Shown: positions 27,731 through 43,760 of the stretch, piece after piece
Layout of the letters: every line of letters starts with the position of its first letter
Position numbering within the stretch: position 1 is the first letter of the stretch
From: Mesodorylaimus sp. YZB2_4
Taxonomy: Eukaryota; Nematoda; Enoplea; Dorylaimida; Dorylaimidae
NCBI GenBank assembly: GCA_030248295.1
Contig: JASANH010000112.1
Location: 1 to 64,000 of the forward strand
Length of the DNA: 64,000 nucleotides
Direction: 5' to 3'
The notes under the pieces: generated by a model
What the model was told of the DNA's origin: nothing
Seen by the model: the letters and a program-made list of their open reading frames with translations, nothing else
Database searches by the model: none
Translations under genes and position numbers: made by a program

Positions 27731-29100
27731 GACCGCGACTTTAAAACTTGAATTGCGAAATGTGATTCATAAAAAATATATCTGTTAAATATAGAAGACC
27801 TGGCATCCTTTCAAAGGATCCGAGTAATGATGTTTGCAGGGCAGTCACATAGCCAGCGTTTCTTACCTGCTGTGGGCGTTCATCTGAACTATATAGCGAA
27901 TTTTTAGATCTAAAAACCGTCATCTGCATAATACAAGTTACTTAGCCCAACTTCTACAGATATAAAGGCTATACAATGTTGAACAGGTGATATCGTTTTA
28001 GTCCTTGAGTGTAGGTGGCTTGAGACGGTTCATATGCATCAAACAATGCATCCATTTGGGACATTAGTCGCGACTAAGCTTAATGAGGAGCGTACGGCCT
28101 GGTGCGAGAGCCCAAAAGAGCGTGATGATTCATTCTCTGACTAGCCACTAAAATTATGATGCAGCGGATCGACATGGCTCGCACTGATGCCAGCCAGAAA
28201 AGCCACCTTAGGCATGTTCTCTTTAAAACATATCATCAAACTACCTTCTAGCTACCGTAGTTTATTCCCACTCCGCTTACTCGAGCGCCTAGCGAGCAGG
28301 TCAGGCTATCACATCTTGTCAGCATGATGTATGAAGGCCCTCGCCAGACTTGTCAGTCCTTACCTAGAAGAGCGACAAAATCTTGCATAGAGCCGCTGAC
28401 CGTCTTGTATAGCATGCCCAGCATATCGATCCTTATTCCTCAATGTAATCCATATGCTCTCGATCAAGGGTCTAATTCACACAATGCTTAAATGACAAGG
28501 CTTCAAACATGCCTACTCGCAGTACTGGGTGTCTGGCAGTAGGAGCTCATAAAGGAAAGGCGATAATGACAACCATTTCCATTCTTTTCCGCTCTGCATA
28601 CGACTCGGCGCCGCACCATATTGGACATTGACGAGGTCGTGTAATCAGCAAGCCACATATTTCCACTGTCATCTTGGGACTCCATAGAAAAGCTGTTACT
28701 GCCCGATTCTACTGAACCAGCCTCTGAACGTAGGCCAGGTTTTATGCCTTCGGTCTGGATTCAAGCACGGCCATGTCCTCCCAAGCAGGTTCAGTCAAGC
28801 CATCATGTACGCATACGAGTATACAGTAGTATGGTGCTGGCACATGCATTTATCGCAGTAAGTAATGAAGGCGAGTGCGCGTAAATGGCTCTGGACTGGG
28901 AAAGGAGACCCATAAATTCACCGGAAACCATTATACCCAATGTACATGTACATATTTTATGTTTGTAGATCATGTTTGTAGAGCCAAGCACGTATATAAT
29001 AATTAGATGGGTGTCACTGGCCGATTCCAAGTCTGTAGAACACATAAACAAGATAGAATGGCTCTATCCAGTAGTTTTCACCCTCTCCTAGCTCACTCGT
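27731..29100. other. Intergenic region, nothing recognised
   Basis: Short open frames without domains. No repeats, RNA genes or exon-like blocks could be supported. Confidence 0.4.
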
Positions 29101-30788
29101 TTAACCCAGCAAGCTTCTAGCGTTGACCTGGTCGGTTTGTTGATGATGGTGATGAGCAGCACAACGCTTGGCGCACCGTTTCAAGTGACCCCACCCGCTT
29201 TGTTTGAACATGGGCCCGCAGCTGCATCCTGGTGGTTCAGGTACAGTCATCATGTCTTGTGTGCCAGATTTCTGACCAGCCTTTCCTTTATCCTTGTTCT
29301 TCTTGCCAGATTTGCTCGAGGCTTCTTTTTGTGGGAATGGGAATGAGCCCATCATTTGCTGCTGTAATTTTCCGTTCATCATGGACATCATCATGTCACC
29401 ACCATTGAAGTCGGCACCAGGGAAACGTTGCTGTCCCTGTTCTTGTCCTTGGCCTTGGCCTTGTTGTCCCTGTTGTTGCATATCACCTCCGAAGTTGCCT
29501 TGGAAGTTTTTTCCTTGTTCTTGTTGGGATTGTTGCATATCACCATTGAACGAACCTTGGAAGCGCTGTTGGCCTTGTTCTTGTTGTGGTTGCTGCGATT
29601 GTTGCATGTCCCCCTGGAAGCCTTGGAATCGTTGTTGACCTTGCTCTTGTTGCATATCGCCACCAAATTGAAAACGTTGAGGATTCCATGATTCTTGAGA
29701 TTGTTGCATGTTGTTGTCACCCATTGACATGCCGGAGCCCATCATGCCTTGGAAGCGTTGGGGTTGTTCTTGCTGCATTTCAAACGAGGCACCTAAAAGC
29801 AGATATGAAAATGACTAAAGTGGTCTCTTGTTCATAAAGGATGACCCCTGGCTTATACAAAAGCTAAATGCACATCTGCCTGCATCCATTGACGCATGTC
29901 TTTGCGCAATCTGTTGGAGGGCACTTGTACCTCAATGGCACCAACAATACCTTGTAAGCGTTGTGCGGATGGTCGTTCCTGCTGCATATCCAGAGGCAAC
30001 ATTCCTTGGAAACGTTGAGAAGATTCTTGCTGTTGCATATCTGCGTTGCCTTGCATGTGGAAACGACCCGGGGTCCATTCCAATTGTTGTTGTTGGGACT
30101 GTTGGGGTGGGGTATCGCCCATAACTTGGAAGCGTTGACCAGGCATTCCTTGCTGTTGTTGTGGCATCATAAATCCATCATTGGGCGATGGACGCATCAT
30201 ATTTTCGAAGTTTGGCATCTGCTTCTCACCATTGTTCTCCATACCGAAGAAATTTTGATGTTGATCAAGACCACCATTGTTTAGTTTCTCGTCTTCCAGC
30301 TTCGGTTCTTGTTGGGATCCCATAGACATTGGTCCAAAGTCGCCGCCTGGTCCAATAATGACCGAAGGAATGAATGCTTGTGGCGGTGGGGGCAAAATGA
30401 TTTGGGGGAACATTGGTGGTGGTGGAGGTGGTGGCGGGAATGGGAAGGCGGCACCACCATCGATGATAACCTTGGTCTTGCTGGGCATAAGTCTATCCAA
30501 CAGGCTCATATCACTCTTGCTGTCGTCGTCATCTCGGATTTCACCTTTGAGCAAAAGGAACTTGCCGGTCGGCGATCGCTTGCTCTCTTCAGCTTGAGAA
30601 TCGTCATGGGCAGTTTTGTCCTCAAATTCTTTTTCACGTTCAGCTTGCTTATCAAATGCTTCTTGGCCTGCCGTCTAAAACATAAAATCAATTCAGCTCC
30701 CCCCCGTACTCATTCTTGCACCCCCCTTTACCTTGTACACAGCCAAGACAACGAGACTCAACACAACCAAAATGGTATTGGCAGTCAT
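29101..30788 (-). CDS. Secreted Gln/Met-rich repeat protein with QRFQG-type repeats
   Basis: Exon 1 (30732-30788) encodes a 19-residue hydrophobic start, MTANTILVVLSLVVLAVYK, which reads as a signal peptide. Exon 2 (29859-30674) and exon 3 (29101-29772) join in phase for about 514 residues. The mature protein has an acidic/basic leader, a poly-proline run (about eight P) before MFPQIILPPPP, then about ten imperfect repeats built on QQ-RFQG-x-GDMQQ, very rich in Gln and Met and nearly free of Cys. It closes with a Lys/Gly/Ser stretch, a short Cys cluster (CSCG; KRCAKRCA), a HHHH run and SLLG. The exon 2/3 junction has two possible acceptors 9 nt apart or so; the one leaving CAA-GAA is in phase. 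No family is recognised. Composition suggests a structural, sticky or matrix protein such as an eggshell, cuticle or cement component; this is inference only. Confidence 0.75.
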
Positions 30789-31377
30789 AACTGCAGAGAA
30801 ATCGACTTCCTATCGTAGATGCGAGGACGCTACTGAGCTTTCTCTGTACGAGCCGCTGACCAATATGCAGGTTACCGTGCCTGGCTACGTGGGCCAAACC
30901 AAATATTAGGACAGATTGTGGTGCCCATGACGACATCGTCATGGGACGTGATGTAAAGCTATGTGACCACTGCGTTTACCACGGAATATTGTCCTTTCTG
31001 TTGGGCATTATGGTTTCATGCCGTCTATTCTACATCAACCGCTGACTTGTGTTTTGTATTATGCACGATACAGTATGGTCAGTGTCTATGGAGGAAGGTA
31101 AGGTGGAGCAGTGCAAACATGGGAACGTGCGCGCCGAGGCACATATGCATTTCCTGAACACTAGCATTGTTGGACACGAAATGCTGCTGATAGTCTTCGC
31201 ATGATATGCAGTAATGGTTGTGACGTGTCACCTGGTGAATGTTCGTTCAGGGTACCTCTTTATTCAGTTATCTTTTGCTTCTCAGCTCATGCATATACAC
31301 CCAAGGGAACTTGCTGACAGAAAAACATTCAGGGTGCTGTTTATGACATTCATTTCCCCTAGGTCCTGTCACTAGAG
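30789..31377. other. Intergenic, upstream of the Q/M-rich gene
   Basis: No gene recognised. It should carry the Q/M-rich gene promoter and the 3' UTR of the lectin-like gene that follows. Confidence 0.4.
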
Positions 31378-32303
31378 TTAGTATTCAGAGGACGTCGTTG
31401 TCGGGTACAGTTTGGTGCTTCCAGTAAAGGTGAAAGGATACGTCTCTTCTGTGGTCTCAGTCGTTGGCTTAGCTGTGGTCTCAGTCGTCGGTTCAGTTGT
31501 GGTTTCGGTTGTGGTCTCAGTCGTTGGCGCAGTTGTGGTTTCAGTCGTCATCTCATTTGTTGTGTCAGCGGTTCCGTCAACTTTTTGCTTGCAGATAACT
31601 TGAATCATTTGACTGCTGCGCTGTGACAACGTTTTCCAGACGACTCCAGTGCGATGAGTTTCAACGATAGTCACATATTCATTTATACCAAAGGTTTCCC
31701 ATTCCTCTGGATAAAAGGAGTTCACCGAAATCTCTTTGTCGTCCCAGGATTGTATTGCGTCTCTTTGCTTTATCTAAATGAGATATTATGAATAATTTTC
31801 TATATGAATTTCCTATCTGCAGTAACTCTTCCACTTAAATGAGCAGCTATAGCTGCCACCACTAGAATCCACCTTCGTCAACAAGTCTTACCAACACATT
31901 TTAAAAGTGAGGCGGCGGCAAACATCGACAAAGAGAACCCCACCTTGGTCAATCCCAATGCTATAAAGCAACAATGGCCATGTTGGGAAAATTGATCCAA
32001 AGCGTCCATTTCTGTTGCAGATTCTATTGTGGGCAAGGTGCTGCCATACTTGCCACAAATATTTCTGGCGCAAGTTAGGTTGAAATCGAAGTCATCATTG
32101 CCAGCGGCGATGTTGCATTCTTCAGTTGCACAACTTACATAAAAGTAACAAATGCCAGGCAGCTCTTTGGAGACATGTGTATGATGAATATATTTTCCGA
32201 TCGGGTTATTCTCGTAGGTTGCTTTCCTGCACCAGTTTATGGCATCACCAAAAAAAAAATTTTGAGCAAGAAAAATTAAGAAAATACGGGTATACTCTGC
32301 CAT
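31378..32303 (-). CDS. Secreted C-type-lectin-like protein with short Thr-rich tail (paralogue 1)
   Basis: Two exons, 31944-32303 and 31378-31773, give 251 residues. The N-terminus (MAEYTRIFLIFLAQNFFFG) is a signal peptide. The domain contains YFYVSCATEECN, a CGKYGSTLPTIESATEM block typical of the CTLD alpha-2 region, HGHCCFIALGLTK, then exon 2 with SWDD, a tyrosine/valine strand and IQVICKQ, matching the terminal CTLD Cys strand. Calcium/sugar motifs such as EPN, QPD or WND are not seen, so carbohydrate binding is uncertain. A tail of about 50 residues made of TTTET-like units follows, suited to O-glycosylation. It shares intron position, phase and about half of its recognisable blocks with the gene at 33.9-37.1 kb. 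Confidence 0.75.
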
Positions 32304-33856
32304 CAGGGCTTTTGTTTCAAAACCTTTGCGATCACTTCACCTGCAGTATATTCCTGCTTCCTGCTTCTCGCTAAGTAATACGGACTGTCAGGCCGACTCG
32401 CGCAGTTAACGGATAGAGAAGAATGTCTCAGGAATGCTTCGCCACTGGATGCAACTTACAGAAACTTCGTACGATGCAAATTATGTTGACTGCGAAAAAC
32501 AGGAAACATTAAATAAAATTTTTTATCAAAACTACCTACCTCATGAATACAATGGCACATATATCTCACATCTGACGTGGCTGTGTATAGAGAAGAGCGA
32601 TCTCGAGACCACCACACAAGTTGAGGATTACATTACAATCTACCTACTGTATACCCCAGATACGCCTAGGTCTGTGGCCAAGCGAGGTTAAGGCGCCTGG
32701 TTCTCACGCCAGGCATTTACAGGGATGGGTTCGACTCCCGCCCAGGTAAAAAATGATTGTCAGATATGCTTTCCTTGCCCCTCGAGTGCTCTGTATGGTG
32801 CTTGGCACGGATAAAGTATGACATGACATGACACGACATGTATAACTACAGTATTCTACATAGATCGCCCTCTCAGACCATAGCCCAACGAGCAAGCCAT
32901 ACAATATCGCACACTATATTACATAGGTACATGATATATTCGAGAGGGGTACAAACCCCACTGTGACAGACATTCATAGGTGGTCAGTCAGAGGGTCAGT
33001 CAGAGGGCCACTTTTATGCTTTGTCCAAATGACTACAAACGTAATAGACTTGCATAATTACTGATATGAAACGTGTGCAGATTGCCGACTCGCGCAGTTA
33101 AATGAGCAATTTGGCCTTCGCTGGCACAGTTTAGCTCACATGGTTAGTACGCCTCTTGCACTCGACTGGCTGTAGCAATGCATCGTATACATTCCTCGAT
33201 TGTCTGGCTACAAATATGAAGCCTTATTCCGACATAGGGTATATTCCTTCACTGGACATTTACTTTTGTAGTTAAATAGCACCTATAGATAGCTGGTAAT
33301 TGATACCTATTTCCTAAAATTAGGGTGCTATGTGTAGTAGGGGTGTTTGGCCTGTGGAGAAGGTAGTGTATGTGGTTGCCTTGACTGACCGCCACATACA
33401 GCGTATCAGCTGCCTTCGTTGGCCAGTCGACACGCTCCTCCAGGCGGGGCTGAAACCCGTCAGGTTGATGTCTCAGGCACCTACGACTAGGTGACCTGCC
33501 TCGAGGGTTTTTGAGTCCATCCGATCCCCGCGGGTTCTTCTCTAATGTAAAGCTATTCCGCCTATTACATATGCATGATCATATTTGCACTTTTCCGAGG
33601 TATGCTTTTTCTACATTGGATTTCATCTTCAATTATACAGTAACTTGCACTTTAAACGGGAGATAGAGTTCACATGCAGCTATAACTAGAGCAGGGGACA
33701 TAGCAGTTTCTGAGGTCATGTGAGACATGCGAGGTTCTGATGTGAGACTCGAGTAAGCTATTCATATCCTGACCCAAAGCATGAATATTTGTATATAAGA
33801 TTTTATGAGTATTATGCAAGTCAAAACGGCATATACGGTACAGCTTATTTCATACG
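32304..33856. other. Spacer between the lectin-like paralogues
   Basis: It contains a SINE (32665-32845). No gene is recognised. The 33369-33400 segment has an imperfect inverted repeat of GTATGTGG and CCACATAC. Confidence 0.45.
32665..32845 (+). repeat. tRNA-derived SINE copy 3 with ATGAC tail
   Basis: The head reads GTGGCCAAGCGAGGTTAAGG (class II tRNA D-arm), CCTGGTTCTCACGCCAGG, a variable-arm stretch and GGGTTCGACTCCCGC (perfect box B). The body has CCTTGCCCCTCGAGTGC and GCTTGGCACGG; the tail is GTATGACATGACATGACACG. This is the least decayed head in the window. Acceptor-stem pairing is poor and no proper anticodon stem forms, so I call it a SINE, not a functional tRNA. Confidence 0.8.
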
Positions 33857-36800
33857 TTAGCTGTAATTACCAGCATCTCTAGCAAGTTGCAAGTGTGGCA
33901 GAAACTCGGTTCCGGTGTGATCGCCAAAACTTAAAGTAATGTAGGTTTTAGGCGAAGCTGTGTTGGTATTTGGCTCACCAGAGATGGTGGTTCCAGTTTC
34001 AGTTGTGGTATCTGGTTCCCCAGAGATGGTGATTTCAGTTTCAGTTGTGGTATCTGGCCCTCCAGAGATAGTAGTTCCATTTTCAGTTGTGGTATCTGGC
34101 TCTCCAGAGATGGTGATTTCAGTTTCAGTTGTGGTATCTGGCTCCCCAGAGATGGTGATTTCAGTTTCAGTTGTGGTATCTGGCCCTCCAGAGATAGTAG
34201 TTCCATTTTCAGTTGTGGTATCTGGCTCCCCAGAGATGGTGATTTCAGTTTCAGTTGTGGTATCTGGCCCTCCAGAGACAGTAGTTCCATTTTCAGTTGT
34301 GGTATCTGGCTCCCCAGAGATAGTAGTTCCATTTTCAGTTGTGGTATCTGGCTCCCCAGAGATAGTAGTTCCGTTTTCAGTTGTGGTATCTGGCTCCCCA
34401 GAGATAGTAGTTCCGTTTTCAGTTGTGGTATCTGGCTCCCCAGAGATGGTGATTTCAGTTTCAGTTGTGGTATCTGGCCCTCCAGAGATAGTAGTTCCGT
34501 TTTCAGTTGTGGTATCTGGCTCTCCAGAGATGGTGATTTCAGTTTCAGTTGTGGTATCTGGCCCTCTAGAGATGGTGATTTCAGTTTCAGTTGTGGTATC
34601 TGGCTCCCCAGAGATGGTGATTTCAGTTTCAGTTGTGGTATCTGGCCCTCCAGAGATAGTAGTTCCGTTTTCAGTTGTGGTATCTGGCTCTCCAGAGATG
34701 GTGATTTCAGTTTCAGTTGTGGTATCTGGCCCTCTAGAGATGGTGATTTCAGTTTCAGTTGTGGTATCTGGCTCCCCAGAGATGGTGATTTCAGTTTCAG
34801 TTGTGGTATCTGGCTCCCCAGAGATAGTAGTTCCAGTTTCAGTTGTGGTATCTGGCCCTCCAGAGATAGTAGTTCCGTTTTCAGTTGTGGTATCTGGCTC
34901 TCCAGAGATGGTGATTTCAGTTTCAGTTGTGGTATCTGGCTCCCCAGAGATGGTGATTTCAGTTTCAGTTGTGGTATCTGGCTCCCCAGAGATGGTGATT
35001 TCAGTTTCAGTTGTGGTATCTGGCCCTCCAGAGATAGTAGTTCCATTTTCAGTTGTGGTATCTGGCTCCCCAGAGATGGTGATTTCAGTTTCAGTTGTGG
35101 TATCTGGCCCTCCAGAGACAGTAGTTCCATTTTCAGTAGTGGTATCTGGCTCCCCAGAGATAGTAGTTCCGTTTTCAGTTGTGGTATCTGGCTCTCCTGA
35201 AATGGTAGTTCCAGTTTCAGTTGTGGTATCTGGCCCTCCAGAGATAGTAGTTCCGTTTTCAGTTGTGGTATCTGGCTCTCCAGAGATGGTGATTTCAGTT
35301 TCAGTTGTGGTATCTGGCCCTCTAGAGATGGTGATTTCAGTTTCAGTTGTGGTATCTGGCTCCCCAGAGATGGTGATTTCAGTTTCAGTTGTGGTATCTG
35401 GCTCCCCAGAGATAGTAGTTCCATTTTCAGTTGTGGTATCTGGCTCCCCAGAGATGGTGATTTCAGTTTCAGTTGTGGTATCTGGCCCTCCAGAGACAGT
35501 AGTTCCATTTTCAGTTGTGGTATCTGGCTCCCCAGAGATAGTAGTTCCGTTTTCAGTTGTGGTATCTGGCTCTCCTGAAATGGTAGTTCCATCTTCAGTT
35601 GTGTTATCTGGCTCCCCAGAGATGGTGATTTCAGTTTCAGTCGTGGTATCTGGCTCCCCAGAGATGGTGATTTCAGTTTCAGTTGTGGTATCTGGCTCCC
35701 CAGAGATGGTGATTTCAGTTTCAGTTGTGGTATCTGGCTCTCCAGAGATGGTGATTTCAGTTTCAGTTGTGGTATCTGGCTCCCCAGAGATGGTGATTTC
35801 AGTTTCAGTTGTGGTATCTGGCTCTCCAGAGATGGTGATTTCAGTTTCAGTTGTGGTATCTGGCTCCCCAGAGATGGTGATTTCAGTTTCAGTTGTGGTA
35901 TCTGGCTCTCCAGAGATGGTGATTTCAGTTTCAGTTGTGGTATCTGGCTCCCCAGAGATGGTGATTTCAGTTTCAGTTGTGGTATCTGGCTCTCCAGAGA
36001 TGGTGATTTCAGTTTCAGTTGTGGTATCTGGCTCTCCTGAAATGGTAGTTCCAGTTTCAGTTGTGGTATCTGGCCCTCCAGAGATAGTAGTTCCATTTTC
36101 AGTTGTGGTATCTGGCTCCCCAGAGATGGTGATTTCAGTTTCAGTTGTGATATCTGGCTCCCCAGAGATGGAAGTTCCAGTTTCAGTTGTGGTATCTGGC
36201 CCTCCAGAGATAGTAGTTCCGTTTTCAGTTGTGGTATCTGGCTCTCCTGAAATGGTAGTTCCAGTTTCAGTTGTGGTATCTGGCCCTCCAGAGATAGTAG
36301 TTCCGTTTTCAGTTGTGGTATCTGGTTCCCCAGAGATGGTGATTTCAGTTTCAGTTGTGGTGTCTGGCCCTCCAGAGATGGTGATTTCAGTCGAGTTGGG
36401 CTCAGCTTGTGTTGTTGTTGTATCTCCCGGTAGTGTCACGGTATTATTTGGGGTCACTCTTTGTTTGCATATTACTTGAATCAACGCATTATTCTTGCCT
36501 GACAACGACTCCCATACATAACCATGTGAGCGCGTCTTGACCACTGTGATATAGTTGTTAGCTCGTCTCCCTTGCCAATCAACTGGGGAATATGACTTTG
36601 CGTTTAATCCATCATCCCAACTTAAGATTTCGCTTTTGAACTTGATCTATAAAACGGGATGTTTTTAAAATTGCACTGCCTTCGCAGAGTGATGCATTCT
36701 GCATACTTTGGTCAGTCCCAGGGCAACGTAACAACAATGACCATGTTGCGCCATTTCGATTAACAGTTCCATTTCTGCTTTGTTGCTTATTGTCGGCAAG

Positions 36801-37084
36801 GTCCCACCATAGCGAGCACATATTTGCCTTGCTTTGGTCAGGTTAAAATAGAAAGAACCATCGTCAGCTGGTGTGTTGCAAGTATCAGTGGCACAACTGA
36901 CATAAAAATAACAGGCATCCTTCACAATTTGAGAATTGTGGGTGTGGTGTATGTCATTTGCCAGATTCAGCTTGTTGATGTCATTGACGTATGATGCTGT
37001 ATCGCACCAATTTGCGACAGTCAATCGCCATGGGATAGCTAGGAGTAATGAATATAGTATCATTCTCAGGGTATGCATCGGCAT
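33857..37084 (-). CDS. Secreted lectin-like mucin with about 57 copies of a 14-residue Thr-rich repeat (paralogue 2)
   Basis: Exon 1 (36707-37084) starts MPMHTLRMILYSLLLAIPW, a signal peptide, and exon 2 (33857-36646) continues in phase 0, for about 1,055 residues. The first 180 residues match paralogue 1 block for block: YFYVSCATDTCN, ARYGGTLPTISNKAEM, HGHCCYVALGLTK, SWDDG, IQVICKQ. From about residue 200 to the end lie repeats of ISGEPDTTTETEIT and variants (ISGGPDTTTENGTT, ISRGP, VSGGP), each rich in Thr/Ser and acidic residues, hence probably heavily O-glycosylated. A short unique tail ends DAGNYS; there is no membrane anchor or GPI signal, so it should be secreted. Role unknown; mucus, glycocalyx or cuticle surface is plausible. 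Confidence 0.8.
33960..36395. repeat. 42-bp coding minisatellite, about 57 units
   Basis: Units differ at a few positions only (TCCCCAGAGATGGTGATTTC versus CCTCCAGAGATAGTAGTTCC types), and blocks of unit types recur in the same order, for example near 34.45-34.75 kb and 35.2-35.4 kb, implying segmental duplications of several units. Because 42 is a multiple of three, long shadow frames stay open on both strands. Confidence 0.97.
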
Positions 37085-38088
37085 AGTATAGTCTATGAAC
37101 CTCTTGACAATGATCCGATACGTTCTTGATAAGCTCACGTATGAGAGTTTTATGCTTTGACAGAAATGCATCGTGTCATTGAAGTCAAAATCAGAAGAGT
37201 TTTAATGGCTTTGAAGCTGGATTCTCTCGCTTCACCCAGCACACATATATTACGTCTTCGACTATCTCACCTGCCTGTATGCATTCACCACTGCAGAGCC
37301 AAAGTAATTCGCACTTTGCAGGGGTTTCCCACAATTGGCTGCCGCGCTACTATACGGAACTCATACCTTCCTGTACATCCGCCGCTGGTCCACGGTAATA
37401 GTGCACAAAGTTGATTCAAGCCAAGTTTAATATACCTAACTGTTTGACTAAGGCGTGTGCCCTTTTTCAAAAAAATTCGATAGTAAAAACATATACTCTG
37501 ACTCTAGATAGAATTATGCTTCATGAAATTGCTTCCTTTTGATGTGTTAGTTTCCCTTATCATTAAATGTAGGTATCCGCTGGTGATCAATACTCTGAGC
37601 CTAGTTCAGGGTTAGAAACCCGCCACATATAGCCGTTTGCATCCTCGCGGATTTCCCCAACTCCAACAGTGCACAAGATGCTTTTTGCAGCTGCGAGTCG
37701 AATATTCGCCAGTTAGTGCGCCCCCCTAGTGTGACAGTTAGGGACCCAATTATCCCCCCTAGGTGGCTTCAGGCGCCACCAGGGGGGGGGGGGGGGGGGG
37801 GAGACGAACTACAGTAGGTGGGTTCAGGCGCCACCAGCGCGCTGCTAATCCTTACAGTATGTGATAGTAAAACAGAAACCCATAACCACATTGCTGACAG
37901 TACTTATCAATATATCACGACATGCTGCGTGCACTGGTATAAGCCAAACGTTAATACGATTCAGTCAATATATCCGAAGTTGGCTCCGCACTCGAATGCA
38001 GATTGTTACTTGCCATATTTAAAATTTGGCTGCTCAATGAGACTGTTCTCGCACGAAAACCCTCTGAAAAAATCACAATCAGCCAGCT
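37085..38088. other. Intergenic region with a G20 run and a flanking 22-bp direct repeat
   Basis: No gene. Two near-identical 22-mers, AGGTGGCTTCAGGCGCCACC at 37761 and AGGTGGGTTCAGGCGCCACC at 37815, lie on either side of a run of 20 G (37782-37801). Each is itself partly palindromic (GGTGG...CCACC). Confidence 0.7.
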
Positions 38089-42964
<4,876 letters not shown>

Positions 42965-43138
42965 TCAATCGACGGTTGCTTGGTCTCGACACCCGCATCG
43001 TTTTTTTTTCTCATGACTGCAGCAACTGCAGACAACGACCGTCAAGACAGCCGCGCTGATCATCAGGGCCGCCACTGAGATGATCATCGCTAATGGTGCA
43101 TAAAATGTAACCTCGTCCACGCTTCCAATCGGTGCCAT
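42965..43138 (-). CDS. Small single-pass membrane protein, MAPI type
   Basis: The frame gives 57 residues from MAPIGSVDEVTFYAP; an in-frame upstream ATG (43150) would add four. One transmembrane helix, LAMIISVAALMISAAVLTVVV, is followed by a cysteine cluster (CSCC), HEKKKR and CGC. The order of a short outside part beginning MAPI, a helix, juxtamembrane cysteines that could be palmitoylated and a KKK patch is the same as in the larger protein at 48.6-49.3 kb. Function is unknown. It is short, so coding status needs transcript support. Confidence 0.45.
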   Translation of the reverse strand: MAPIGSVDEVTFYAPLAMIISVAALMISAAVLTVVVCSCCSHEKKKRCGCRDQATVD

Positions 43139-43760
43139 CGTCGGATACAAGCGTGAGACTCTACAGCTCGAGACAGGTCAACTGATCAACTCGTCGCCAC
43201 AAAAACAGTCTCCACTACGACTGATGATGAGGAAAGGGACATAGACATTATGTGGATATCACGTGTCACGCGTTCAGAGCTCGCGTGGGCGCTCCTAGGG
43301 TCTCGTCCAGTCTGCAGAAGCCTTCATCTTGCTTGCAGACTTGCTGTATACAGTCATAGCAGTCACCCAGCAGATGCCAGTTGATGCTTCATGAGGCTTT
43401 TTTGTTGCAGAGGGCCCAATTCATTCCGCTTCCCAGAACGTGAATTGCGTGGGCCGGTTGATTTATCGGAAAAAATCACACATCCAGTTGGCACTGTGCA
43501 TATACCCCATCTGAACACACTGAGTTTGAAGACGCGGACTCTCACTGTCAACTCACATGTTTCTGAACACTGACAATGAGGACAAAAATGGGAAAAAATA
43601 TGGGTAACGATGGGAAAGAAAAAGATATTCGCTCTAAGAGAACAAAAATGCTTCTGTACTTTTGCCCCTTCAGTGGGTCCATGATGCACCTAGCCATCAA
43701 AATCCCACGTGTACATACACAAAAGTACGAGTATGCAGTACAAAGTCAGAGTCAACATTG
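43139..43760. other. Intergenic, nothing recognised
   Basis: No gene or repeat recognised. It contains the promoter side of the 57-residue gene and the 3' side of the Ly6-like gene. Confidence 0.4.

Noticed and set aside
29294..29638. Cys-rich plus-strand frame (CCPCSCPWPWPCCPCC)
   Set aside because: Antisense of the CAA/CAG-rich Q repeats, which reads as Cys/Leu-rich in reverse.
32665..32750. Functional tRNA gene with perfect box B
   Set aside because: Acceptor and anticodon stems do not pair properly and the sequence continues into the SINE body and tail shared with other copies.
33931..36096. Second minus-strand frame of 721 residues (SLGSQIPQLKLK repeats)
   Set aside because: Same array read in another phase; it stays open only because the unit length is a multiple of three.
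33960..36395. CRISPR-like regular repeats
   Set aside because: Units abut without unique spacers and lie in an animal coding exon.
33960..36479. Plus-strand 839-residue open frame of SGSPEMVISVSVVV repeats
   Set aside because: It is the reverse-strand shadow of the 42-bp coding array; the minus frame has the signal peptide and lectin-like head, and the plus frame has neither a start context nor a domain.
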